Assembly: GCA_026119855.1 (NCBI GenBank)
Contig: JAOWBW010001456.1
Location: forward strand, 1 to 64,000
Direction: 5' to 3'
Source: Campanula takesimana
Taxonomy: Eukaryota > Streptophyta > Magnoliopsida > Asterales > Campanulaceae
Length of the DNA: 64,000 bases
Part shown: positions 1 through 10,240 of the stretch, one piece after another
Layout of the letters: every line of letters starts with the position of its first letter
How positions within the stretch are numbered: the stretch's first letter is position 1
Notes under the pieces: generated by a model
What the model saw: only the letters and a program-made list of their open reading frames with translations
What the model was told of the DNA's origin: nothing
Database searches by the model: none
Made by a program: the position numbers and the translations under genes

Positions 1-576
1 TGCGTCCACCGAAACGGTATTTATAACTATCATAACGGGTATTTAAGTCAAAAATTAGTGCCATTTGAGAAATGTTTGGTTAAAATTTTACCTGTCAATA
101 CAACACTTAAAGTTAAGATAACTGAGTGGAGTATATTACTGCAAAAATCAGTAGTTAAAGGGGGTAAAGTAAATATTAGGCTTGGTTAAGGGGACTACAT
201 AATATGTGATGTGCCCAAACTCAACATTTGGGCTCATAACCCAACCTTAATAAATAGACATAGATCCATAAATCGAACCAAGGCATGAGATTAAAGGATA
301 GTATGTGCGACACATCTCCTTGGTTAAGAGCTTTTTATCTGAGACACCCTCCTAACAGAAACTCGGGTTGCTAGTGTTTCAGCAGAAGACTGGAGTTCAA
401 GCCAATTATCTTACAATCTTCATCCCTATCCGAGCCAGTGGTGCAACACATTTGATATGCAACATCAATATGTTTGACATAAGAAGTACGAAGAAGTACG
501 GTGAGCTATTTTATTTCAGATACATTGACCTTATCACAGAAGCAAATAAAAAGCTATCGGACAATGTTAATGCACA
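1..576. other. Flank with one small unassigned ORF (368-583, +)
   Basis: No recognisable gene. A 71-codon plus-strand ORF at 368-583 ends in a lysine/asparagine-rich tail. A plausible 3' splice site (tttatttcag) lies inside it at about 522, so its last ~20 codons could be a terminal exon of an upstream gene outside the window. The reading phases on the two sides of that site do not obviously join, and I do not recognise the peptide. The stop codon overlaps the 8-bp target duplication of the hAT element that follows. Confidence 0.2.
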
Positions 577-584
577 GTTGTAGC

Positions 585-1314
585 CAGGGGCGGATTTATG
601 ACCAGGCGATGGCCCACACTGAATTTTTTTAAGAAAATATTTATCGAGTATTTTTCCCACGGATTTTACTATATATACTTTCGATGTCCTTAATAAAACA
701 AGTGTGTGTTGCAGCCAAATTGTAAGATTTCAGGTAAATTCCTAGGAGACCTGGGTTCGAAGCTTAGGTCTCCATCTGATATTTTTTTTTTTTTTTTTGT
801 TTTCTTTTCTAAAGCTACCCACCTATTATCTTTTCTAAATTCACCTACCATATTTCCAAATTCTGATTTATACCCACCACCTAAAGAAAGTAACAAACAC
901 ACTAAATTTAACACTTAAAAATTATTAATATTCAAAAAAATCTTCATTCAAAACAAAATATGTTTTGTTTTCCTTACATTTTTGAGACGGAAGGAGTAAC
1001 ACTATATTAACACTTAAACATTTATTTCCCAAATTCTGATTATAACCACCACCTAAAGAAAGTAACAAACACACTAAATTTAACACTTAAAAATTATTAA
1101 TATTCAAAAATCTTCATTCAAAAACAAAATATGTTTTTTTTTTCCTTACATTTTGAGACGGAAGGAGTAACGTATATTAACACTTAAACATTTATTTATC
1201 GTTCTTTTTCTTTTACGATTGAATACACACATTAAATAGACAAAAAAAATTGCCATAATAAATAAGCGGATTTTTTTTGGCCCACGCTGGATATATATCC
1301 TGGATCCGCCACTG
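585..1314. mobile_element. Non-autonomous hAT element, Tip100-type ends
   Basis: The ends are imperfect inverted repeats: CAGGGGCGGAT at the left and the complement of CAGTGGCGGATCC at the right. They are flanked by a perfect 8-bp direct repeat, gttgtagc (577-584 and 1315-1322), which is the hAT target-site length. The ends resemble the Tip100 group. The 730-bp interior has no transposase. It holds a B-box-like gggttcga near 753, a T tract, and about two units of the ~170-bp repeat that continues beyond the element in the duplicated copy. Confidence 0.85.
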
Positions 1315-2480
1315 GTTGTAGCTAGAATCACCCAAAATGTATAGCAAACTATAGAAGAGAGACAATTTCATACGAATTATTTACATATAAGAAAATAAAA
1401 AAAAAAGTGAAATACCACGTGAATCCTAACTGGTTTGGAATAAGGATTTTAAGGTAGTGCAGTCCGACTCGACAGAAGTCGAACTTCAACAAGTGCTAAG
1501 ATCACATGAGAGTTAAACTAAGGTCGAGATGTGCGAACCGAGCAACATGTCTAAGATATCTTTCAAATGACTCATTGAATATGAACCGAGCACATGTCTA
1601 AGATATGTTTTTTTTTTCCTTACATTTTGAGACGGAAGGAGTAACATATATTAACACTTAAACATTTATTTCCAAATTCTGATTATACCCACCACTTAAA
1701 GAAAGTAACAAACACACTAAATTTAACACTTAAAAATTATTAATATTCAAAAAAATCTTCATTCAAAACAAAATATGTTTTTTTTTTCCTTACATTTTGA
1801 GACGGAAGGAGTAACATATATTAACACTTAAACATTTATTTTCCAAATTCTGATTATACCCACCACCTTAAGAAAGTAACAAAACACACTAAATTTAACA
1901 CTTAAAATTATTAATATTCAAAAAATCTTCATTCAAAACAAATATGTTTTTTTTTTCCTTACATTTTGAGACGGAATGAGTAACATAGATATTAACACTT
2001 AAACATTTATTCAAATTCTGATTATACCCACCACCTAAAGAAAGTAACAAACACCTAAATTTAACACTTAAAAATTATTAATATTCAAAAATGTTTTTTT
2101 TTTTTCCTTACATTTTGAGACGGAATGAGTAACATAATTAACACTTAAACATTTATTTCCATTCTGATTATACCCACCACCTAAAGAAAGTAACAAACAC
2201 ACTAAATTTAACACTTAAAAATTATTAATTTCAATAAAATCTTCATTCAAAACAAAATATGTTTTTGTTTTCCTTACATTTTGAGACGGAAGGAGTAACA
2301 TATATTAACACTTAAACATTTATTTCCAAATTCTGATTATACCCACCACCTAAAGAAAGTAACAAACACACTAAATTTAACACTTAAAAATTATTAATAT
2401 TCAAAAAAATCTTCATCAAACAAAATATGTTTTTTTTCCTTACATTTTGAGACGGAAGGAGTAACGTATATTAACACTTA
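830..2480. repeat. Tandem array of a ~170-bp AT-rich unit
   Basis: The core ttttgagacggaaggagtaa recurs, with small changes, near 977, 1150, 1622, 1794, 1962, 2112, 2277 and 2444, giving spacings of about 150-175 bp except for one gap. Each unit continues with conserved blocks such as cccaccacctaaagaaag and aacacttaaaaattatt. Copies differ mostly by one-base length changes in T or A runs. The gap at 1190-1605 is filled by the right end of the hAT element and its flank, so the array spans a larger tandem duplication. The gacggaaggagtaa core resembles a Stowaway MITE end. Confidence 0.85.
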
Positions 2481-2880
2481 AACATTTATTTATCGTTATT
2501 TCTTTTACGATTGAATACACACATTAAATAGACAAAAAAAATTGCCATAATAAATAAGCGGATTTTTTGGCCCACGCTGGATATATATCCTGGATCCGCC
2601 ACTGGTTTGTAGCTAGAAATCACCCAAAATGTATAGCAAACTATAGAAGAGAGACAATTTCATACGAATTATTTACATATAAGAAAATTAAAAAAAAAAG
2701 TGAAATACCACGTGAATCCTAACTGGTTTGGAATAAGGATTTAAGGTTAGTGCAGTCCGACTCGACAGAAGTCGAACTTCAACAAGTGCTAAGATCACAT
2801 GAGAGTTAAACTGAGGGTCGAGATGTGCGAACCGAGCAACATGTCTAAGATATCTTTCAAATGACTCATTGAATATGAAC
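1190..2880. repeat. 1.3-kb tandem segmental duplication of hAT end plus flank
   Basis: The block 1190-1587 (hAT right end, host flank, and sequence up to gaatatgaaccg) reappears at about 2480-2880, an offset of about 1292 bp. At the end of the first copy the sequence repeats a short piece already read 45 bp earlier (acatgtctaagatat) and then jumps into the T-tract array. The second copy instead continues into unique sequence leading to the next gene. This is the footprint of a tandem duplication with template switching at short homology. Confidence 0.8.
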
Positions 2881-3168
2881 CGTCGAGCTCGAAATGAGGG
2901 TTGAGATTGAGTGTTTTTTCGGAAGCACGGCCGAGAAGAGTTTAGGAGGAAATCAAAATAGTCAGACATTTCCAGATAAGCCCCTGAAATATATTAACCC
3001 CACAGAAGACCCCTTGAAACTTTCACACCGGAAATCTGATGTAACTCTGATAACGGAATCGCGCAAGTACTCATTTCTCAAATATCAAAAATCTCAAACC
3101 CTCAACCCAAACACACAAGATTAAAAGGCAGCCATTGACAACAGCTCCGGCGGCGGCGATCAGCAAAA
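2881..3168. other. Upstream region of the BPG2-like gene
   Basis: Unique sequence between the duplicated hAT flank and the first likely ATG of the GTPase gene. No clear TATA box. A CGG-rich stretch (gctccggcggcggcg) lies just upstream of the ATG at 3169. Confidence 0.4.
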
Positions 3169-5269
3169 TGTTAATCCGAAGGTTTCACTTCCAAGCTCAA
3201 ATATCTCCTCCCTCTTTCTTACGCCGCCACTACCTATAGATATACCACCCCTATATCTAATTCTCATCCTTCCATCTTCCCTCCTCATCATTTCTTAAAC
3301 CCTTCCCCCAAAACCTACCCCTTTTATCAAATCATTCTCATCAGTTCCACCTTCACCACTCTCCAGGGATGGAAATTACGACGAGACCACGTCCGAATCC
3401 CTCCATATCTGCCCTGGTTGTGGCATCTCTATGCAGGATTTTGATCCATCGCAACCGGGTATTTCATAAAACCCTCAGCCAAAAACCCTAATTATAAACC
3501 CCCTGTTGACAAGAATCCTTTAGTGATGAGTCCGAAGTTTCAGATTCGCTCAAACGGGGATTTGTTGTTGAACATGACGATGATGTTGAGAAGATGGCTC
3601 CTAAATTGCCCGAACGGCCGGTCGTTTGTGCTAGGTGCCATTCGCTGCGAAATTATGGGAGGGTGAAAAACCCAAATGTGGAGAATCTGTTACCTGATTT
3701 CGACTTTGATTATACCGTTGGGAGGAGGTTGAATGGGTTGGGGGTACAAGAACTGTTGTTTTAATGGTGGTTGATGCTGTTGATTTTGATGGGTCATTTC
3801 CTAGGACAGTAGCGAAATTAGTTTCCAAGACCATTGATGAGAATTCGAAAGCTTGGAAAGAGGGGAAGTCTGGGAATTTACTAGAGTAGTGTTGGTTGTT
3901 ACTAAGATTGATTTGTTGCCTACTTCTTTATCGCCAACGGTTTTGAGCATTGGGTTAGGAACAGAGCATGGAAGGGGGAGCAACTAAACTGACCAAAGTA
4001 CATTTGGTTAGTGCTGTTAGGAATTGGGGGGTAAAGAATCTTGTGGACGATGTGGTTGGATTGGCAGGGCCAAGAGGACAAGTGTGGGCAATAGGTGCAC
4101 AAAAATGCAGGGAAATCGACTTGATTAATGCAATTGGGAAGTGTGTTGGAGGGAAAGTGAGTCATTTGACTGAGGCTCCAGTTCCAGGGACTACGTTGGG
4201 GATTGTTAGGGTAGAGGGGGTGCTTTCAGGCCAAGCGAAGTTGTTTGATACACCTGGGCTTTTGCATCCGCATCAGATTACAACTAGATTGACTAGGGAG
4301 GAGCAGAAGCTAGTTCATATTGGTAAGGAGGTGAAACCAAGGACCTATAGGGTCAAGGTGAGCAAACTCTTCGTTCTGTTCAAAAGATTTTGATTTTGAT
4401 TTTATTTTTTCGAGCATCTTTTGGATAAAATTATTTTTTCAAATTAATTGTGCACTTAGTGTGTTTGAAGTATTCTCTTTGGATGCTCATCACAAGTACA
4501 GCTTGTTTAAGGTTTCATCATATTATGTCATTAACTTAAGCCTCTAGGAGAGAATGATTACTTAGATTTACAGCTAGTATATTTTCTCAAGACTCAATCT
4601 TTTTATCACAAAACATTAAATTATGTTTTATAAGACAGATAGAAGGTAAACATGATCTCTCATGCTCCAATCATATCTTGTGCTTCATGTTCTTGTTTAC
4701 AAATTTACCTCTGTGGTAAACTCTACTGCTTCCTTGTGCTCTGACTCATTGTAGTCTCTCTTCCTCTCCAACCCCTCAGATTTCTTAAGGTCATTCAGCA
4801 CTCTCTTTTGACATCCTTTAAAGCAGTCCCTCTCTTCCATGGCTTATCGGCAGTGGTTTGCATATACCTCAACCACCCAAATTTTGACTTTCCAGGTCTT
4901 TACAGCGGTCCTTTTCTATCACCACTACACACTTCCCAGATATTTCCAATCAAATCCCACTCACATTGGCGATTTAGGTTGACATTCCTTATTTCTGTAC
5001 TGCTCTCATTTTCGAATAGTACTGAAATGATCGGAAACTTAAATCAGGAAACTATGTAAGAAAATCGTATTTTTCACATTGATAAATTCTTCTGTGTGCG
5101 AATCTATTTGCGCAATTTGCTGTTCGCTTACTTAGAGTGTGCCTCGTGTTTCAATCAGCTACCAATGTTTCATTCGTTGCAAAGTGTTGTACGATGTTAT
5201 GCTTTTGTTGCAATCTGACTCAAAAATGAATGGAACATTAAATAATGGATGGAAAAAATGCCACGTGCC

Positions 5270-6058
5270 CAGGGCCGGTCCTGTGAAATTTGGGGCCCTA
5301 GGCGAACTATTTAGTTGAGGCCCTTAAGTTCCCTCACATGCAACCAATGCAGTATTTGCGGTGACATTTTCAAATCTCTACTGAAAATGTTTATTTCTTA
5401 GGTTTTAACATTCTAAACAGTTTAACGTTAAATTAAACCGGAGACTTAACAATAAGAATTGTAGAATTTTAGCAAAAATATTGAGTTTTGAACTTGAACA
5501 ATTGAGTTAGGTATTTAATTGAGTTGAGATAATTGAAACAACTAATTAGGAAATAGTTTAATACATTTCAAAGAGTGTAAAAAACATTTCACTATAATTT
5601 AGTCATAAATCAAAATAACTTGGGATAGCCAACTAAAAAGCCCAAACTAAGAAGAAAGACTGAGAGAGGGTGGTGTGGTGTCTAAGAAAAAAGCAAGTAA
5701 AAATGAAACATCAAAGATTCGAACTCAGGTGTTACGTATGCAAGCTGTATAGCCTGATCACCAGAACAACAGGGACTAACTAGAATTTTGACGAGATCTA
5801 TTACGAGTGTGTTTTGGAGGAAACTAGTTCCTCCATAAGTTATAAAAAGTCTTGTTTTTAACCCTTAAACCCCAAACCTAAAATCCTAAACCCTATAAAA
5901 ACAGGACTTTTTATAACTTATGGAGAAACTAGTTTCCCCCAAAATTTTCTCATCTATTATATATAAATTACAAAACCAAAATTTGGGGCCCTAAAATCAA
6001 GTAAATTTTTAGGGGCCCTAGGCGACCGACTCACTCGACTAACTACAGGGCGGCCCTG
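5270..6058. mobile_element. Non-autonomous hAT element in intron 1 of the GTPase gene
   Basis: Imperfect terminal inverted repeats (CAGGGCCGGTCCTG at the left, CAGGGCGGCCCTG at the right) are flanked by a perfect 8-bp target duplication, cacgtgcc (5262-5269 and 6059-6066). Sub-terminal ggggccctaggcga blocks are also inverted. The 789-bp interior has no transposase. It contains a reverse B-box-like tcgaactc near 5721 and a nested hairpin element at about 5813-5944. Confidence 0.9.
5813..5944. mobile_element. Hairpin MITE nested in the hAT element
   Basis: Arms of about 37 bp (gaaactagttcctccataag and its complement near the right end) enclose a ~55-bp loop. The loop carries degenerate telomere-like blocks (acccttaaacc, cctaaaccct). 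No coding capacity. The target duplication is not clear. It lies wholly inside the hAT element and so is the younger insertion. Confidence 0.7.
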
Positions 6059-6205
6059 CACGTGCCTTTCCCATTGTTTTTCAGGAACAAATAACATTTT
6101 GCATGCTACATGTTGAGCACATGAGGGCAAATAATGTCTTACTAAACTTTGGGTTAATAAAGCTAAAGTTTTTGCAAGTAAATTGTAAATGAATGTAAAC
6201 ATTAT

Positions 6206-6297
6206 ATAAGTAGATTGCAATTGGAAGTAAACAATAGGTAAGTAAATTGTATCGAAAGTAAACAATAGGTAAGTAAATTGTATCGAAAGTAAACATT
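6206..6297 (+). repeat. Three-unit ~32-bp tandem repeat in intron 1
   Basis: The phrase gtaagtaaattgtatcgaaa is repeated exactly in the last two units and imperfectly in the first, each followed by gtaaacaatag. No function apparent; probably slippage in intronic DNA. Confidence 0.75.
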
Positions 6298-7156
6298 GTG
6301 GAAGGCTGCCTCCTCCACCACGTGTGCCATTGTGTCATATTTTGTCTTCCCATCATCACTTGTCCTCCGTCTCCACCCCAAAAGCTTTTGTCGTACTTGC
6401 TTACTTGTCTACTACTAGTGCAACTCGCCACCCAAATTTTGTCGTCCCAGCATCACAGTATATACTTTGCACCCCAATGTTTGATGGATCACTCTACAAT
6501 CCCTTCTCGCAGTCAGATGATCTTTTACCTTATTCAAACTAAAGATTGCGATATTAGGGTCTACTTAAGTTTTACTTAATGTAGGTCATGGATGGCCATC
6601 AAGTGTAGTTTCAAACATTTGTTTCCAGAACACCTAGGATCTGGTCACTAGGAGAGAGGAAAATAAAAAATAAATCCTCTAATGCCTTGGTGATTAAATG
6701 TAGTACTTATTTCTGCTGGTAATTTACTCAACTTGAGAGGTACTTTGGTTTAGCCTTGAGTTAGTTTCATGCAATTTAAAATGATTTTCCTCGACAATGT
6801 TGGTCCCAAGTGAAGTAAATTGGTTCCGTGATATAGTAACTGCTGCTAAATTTTACGCACATACATAATTATGCTTTGTCATTTAACTCCTAGGATTTGG
6901 TTAATATGAGTTGGTTATGACAGGCTGGGCATTCAGTTCACATTGCTGGTCTCATGAGGTTGGACATAGAAGAATCATCTGCGGATTCTATATATGTTAC
7001 AGTATGGGCATCTCTACTTCTGCCTCTGCACATGGGTAAATTGGAGAATGCATCTACGATGTTGGAAAGTCATTTGGCCGTACACTACAGGTAAACTTCA
7101 CAGCTTTTTTTAGTCATTTGAGATGAATGGATAATGACTGGTCATCTTGAAAAATA

Positions 7157-7384
7157 TCCCCTTTGTCCCGGATAGATGGTCCCATTGGGTTTTTGATGGT
7201 CAACACAAATGAACTTTGAGTAAATATTAATGTCAATTTAATTATCCTAGTGCAATTCTAAAAACAGTTATTGATATATCGTTAAGTGATTTATCAATAA
7301 CGATTTTTGGAATTTCATTCGGATGCTTAGATTTACATTAATGTTATCAGAAACCAAATGAGATTATTTTTCCAGGACGGAGAT
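7157..7384. mobile_element. Degenerate Stowaway-like MITE in intron 2 of the GTPase gene
   Basis: It begins tccc.tttgtcccggatagat and ends ccaggacggagata. The inner parts (ttgatggtcaac, aatgaactttgag, attgataaatc-like blocks) match the MITE at 52906-53161, so the two belong to one family. Ends are more diverged than those of the other copies. Confidence 0.55.
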
Positions 7385-7948
7385 ATTACTTTTTAGTTCT
7401 GTTGCTGCTAAAGTGTGTTTCTTGAGAATCCACATTTCATTTGGTGGCTAATGGTAAAAGGCATTTACACTATGAGTAGTTGTAATAATTGATTACTCAG
7501 TCTTCTGCTTAGGTTTCGTTGTATTCCGTTGTAATGACTGATTTTTCTTAATATTTCCAGCCTCCGATTGGCGAGGGAGAGTGGAAGAACTGGGGAAATG
7601 GGTGAGAAAGGAATTTCACGTGAGGGGCAACTCGTGGGATTCAAGTAGCGTAGATATAGCTGCTGCTGGTCTAGGTTGGTTTGCCATTGGACTCAAAGGA
7701 GAAGCAAAGCTTGCAGTTTGGACGTATGATGGTATTGATGTTATCATTCGTAAGGCTCTGATTCCTCACAGATCACGTGAGTTTGAAGTTGCTGGCTTTA
7801 CAGTCTCCAAAATTGTTTCGAAAGCTGACCAAGCTTTAAACAAGCAACCGCGCAAAGAAAGAAAAAGAAACTCGATGATTCAAAAACAGAAGAATCTCCT
7901 AATGATACATCATCATCAGTAGCTGATAACTCGCCCCAACTCAATTAG

Positions 7949-8935
7949 TCAATGGGTTCGGTTGACTTTTTCTTGTCAGATGATACAATGGTGGAAGAAT
8001 TGGCAACATTGGTGTTTGACTTTTGGTCAAAGTCAAAAGAAATTGCTTGGATAAATTCGGCAACATAGCCAGTTATGGACCGGAGATAATTGTTTTCCTC
8101 AAGATCAGAATGTTCTGGTTGGACTCGAGAAATACTGGGCGCAACGGCAACACATACCCTGGTACGTTTTTTTAGGTACATCAATGGTCTCTTCTATAGA
8201 TTTTTTTTTTTTTTTTTTTCTGGGTTATAGTGGTTGGATTAAAGAATCCATCTCCCATTCCACACATTGTATCCTGCAAAAGCCTTGCTATTGCTACATT
8301 TTTCTTGGCAAGTTGGCAGCCACATTTGTAAACTATAGTCGACTTGCATAAATTATTAATTTTTGTTGGAAGGCCTATAATATGCTTCTTCTTTGAAACT
8401 TAAAAAAAAAATAATAAAAAAAATTAGTGTTATGTAACATGTATTTTTATCTTTGTTATAGTGTTAATTTAGTTCACTGTCTACCTTGAGGTTTGGACAA
8501 GTTATGTTGCCCCTAAACTTTGATTTAGTCTCACTTACCCTCTTTTGTCAACTTTAATTAACTAAAATGACAATTTTACATATTAATCTCCTTCCAAATA
8601 TTAAAGTAATCACTTCGAAGATTTTGGGCAAAATTGTATTATCCAACATGATTCATGCTCAGCTTTGTGCCGCTCCAAGAGGTTATTTAATACTGATTTT
8701 TTTCTTTATTTTTCTATTTTTGGAACAAAGAAGGTCGTTTATTCTAATACTGATGTGACAATTATTGAAGCAATAAAAATATCAATAATTGATTTAAGTT
8801 AGAGGTCAAAAGATTATCGAAATCAAATTGATTGTTTAATAACTTGTGATCTCAGCATTTTAATACTCTAATTGCAATCATTGATCTAGTAACCTGGTTT
8901 TAGCCCTCTTTGACTTTATATTGTGTTTGTTTTTT
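7949..8935. other. Spacer downstream of the BPG2-like gene
   Basis: AT-rich sequence with a T tract at 8200-8219 and A-rich runs near 8401. It includes the presumed 3' UTR of the GTPase gene. A 79-codon minus-strand frame at 7945-8184 has no recognisable motif and is probably fortuitous. I see no gene, tRNA or clear transposon end here. Confidence 0.4.
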
Positions 8936-9559
8936 GGGTTAATGACAGATTAGGGCCTGAACTGCAGGGGGTGCGTCTAAACGGGGTCTGGGTTTTTTTT
9001 TCGCTAGATCAGGGCTCAATATCTAAATTTTTTCGACAGTTAAGGGCTTTTTGACGGAAATCGTTAGAAAAGTCAGTTAAGTGCCATGTGCCGAGCACGT
9101 GATACACGGATTGGATGGGTTTGTAATGATATTAGTTAGTAAGGGTTTTAGTGAAATTTTTGAAAACTTAGAGGGCTTAAAAATGAAATAAATATTTTTT
9201 CTAAATAATCAAGTATATAATATAATAAAATAAGTAATAAGTAATTATCATATATAAAATAAATTTATTAAAAAATCAAAATTATTAAAAAAAATTAATC
9301 TAATAACTATATTAAATATAAAAGGATTTAGATTATTTTCTAAATAATAAATTTAAAATAAAGAAAATTATAAATAATTTTAAATTTTATTCTATGAACA
9401 TAATATATTACTTTTTAGGTTAAATCAATTGCACTAATGAAAATCTAAAACTTGTTATTGAGTATTGACACAGCATCAACAAGACTATCAATAACATGTT
9501 TTAGATTTTCATTAGAATAATTATATTAACCTAAAATCATTGGTCAAAGTTCCTTCGTA

Positions 9560-9850
9560 GTAACGTCGAAAAAAGTATGAAAGTCATTTTGGGACGGAGT
9601 GAGTATAATATTCCTAGAAAAAATTATGAAAGTCATTTTGGGACTATGAAAGTCATTTTGGGACGGGGGGAGTATAATATTCTCAGAAAAAAGTATGAAA
9701 GTCATTTTGGGACGAATGGAGTATAATATTCCTAGAAAAAATTATGAAAGTCATTTTGGGACTATGAAAGTCATTTTGGGACGGAGGGAGTATAATATTC
9801 TTAGAAAAAAGTATGAAAGTCATTTTGGGACGGAGGGATTATAATATTCT
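9560..9850. repeat. Tandem repeat built from MITE-end sequence inside the MULE
   Basis: The phrase tatgaaagtcattttgggac recurs at least seven times, alternating with variants of ggagtataatattcctagaa. The gggacgg.gggagta core is the usual Stowaway end, so this looks like an amplified end of a MITE inserted in the MULE. Confidence 0.8.
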
Positions 9851-9879
9851 GACTAACCATCACCACACCCACCGCCGCC

Positions 9880-10240
9880 ACCACCACCACCATTGACACC
9901 ACAATCTATGAACACCACCGTCAACACACCAAAACCACCACCGCCACCACACCACCGTCAACACACCAAAACCACCGCCACCACCTTCATTCTCCCACAA
10001 CCACATCTTTAGAACTATAATCAAATTTCCAGCTCAATCTTAGAGGAAAAAATCAAAATTCCCAAATCTGGGCTTCAAACAAATCGTAACACACCAAAAC
10101 CACCACCGCCACCACCCCACCGTCAACACACCAAAACCACCGCCACCACCTTCATTCTCCCACAACCACATCCTTAGAACTACAATCAAATTTCCAGCTC
10201 AATCTTAGAGGAAAAAAAAATCAAAAATCCCAAATCTGGG
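9880..10240. repeat. Duplicated C-rich block inside the MULE
   Basis: A CCACCA/CCGCC-rich stretch followed by ccaccttcattctcccacaa and an intron-like tail is present twice, about 130-140 bp apart, with few differences. The base composition contrasts sharply with the AT-rich surroundings. Confidence 0.75.

Larger units (their letters stand above)
3169..7948 (+). pseudogene. BPG2-like YqeH-type GTPase gene, disrupted by ~12 one-base indels
   Basis: Three exons are visible: about 3169-4357, 6924-7090 and 7561-7948 (TAG), with GT-AG borders. Read piecewise, exon 1 has an N-terminal CPGCG zinc-finger motif near 3400, the second Cys block VCARCHSLRNYG, the TKID motif of a G4 box, then the P-loop region, then DTPGLLHP (G3). 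The order G4-G5-G1-G3 is the circularly permuted YqeH/NOA1/BPG2 arrangement. Exons 2 and 3 give the conserved AGHSVHI and AGLGWFAIGLKGEA blocks. Family members assist organellar ribosome assembly; At4g10620/At4g10650-like is the likeliest class. Frame breaks are single-base gains or losses, many in homopolymers. Two of them flank the P-loop so that expected GAQNAGKST reads GAQKCREID before the frame recovers. There are no clear nonsense substitutions and splice sites are intact, so local assembly error is a real alternative to decay. Confidence 0.8.

Noticed and set aside
690..918. Overlapping small ORFs on both strands inside the first hAT element.
   Set aside because: Low-complexity translation of T/A tracts in a non-autonomous transposon.
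2688..3124. Opposing ORFs upstream of the GTPase gene.
   Set aside because: No recognisable motif, and one overlaps duplicated transposon flank; likely promoter/leader DNA of the BPG2-like gene.
6081..6579. ORFs in intron 1 of the GTPase gene.
   Set aside because: They translate an intronic tandem repeat and surrounding intron sequence.
9850..10240. CCACCA-rich block considered as a proline-rich (extensin-like) coding exon.
   Set aside because: Frame is not kept between the two duplicated copies and no signal peptide or extensin motif is present.
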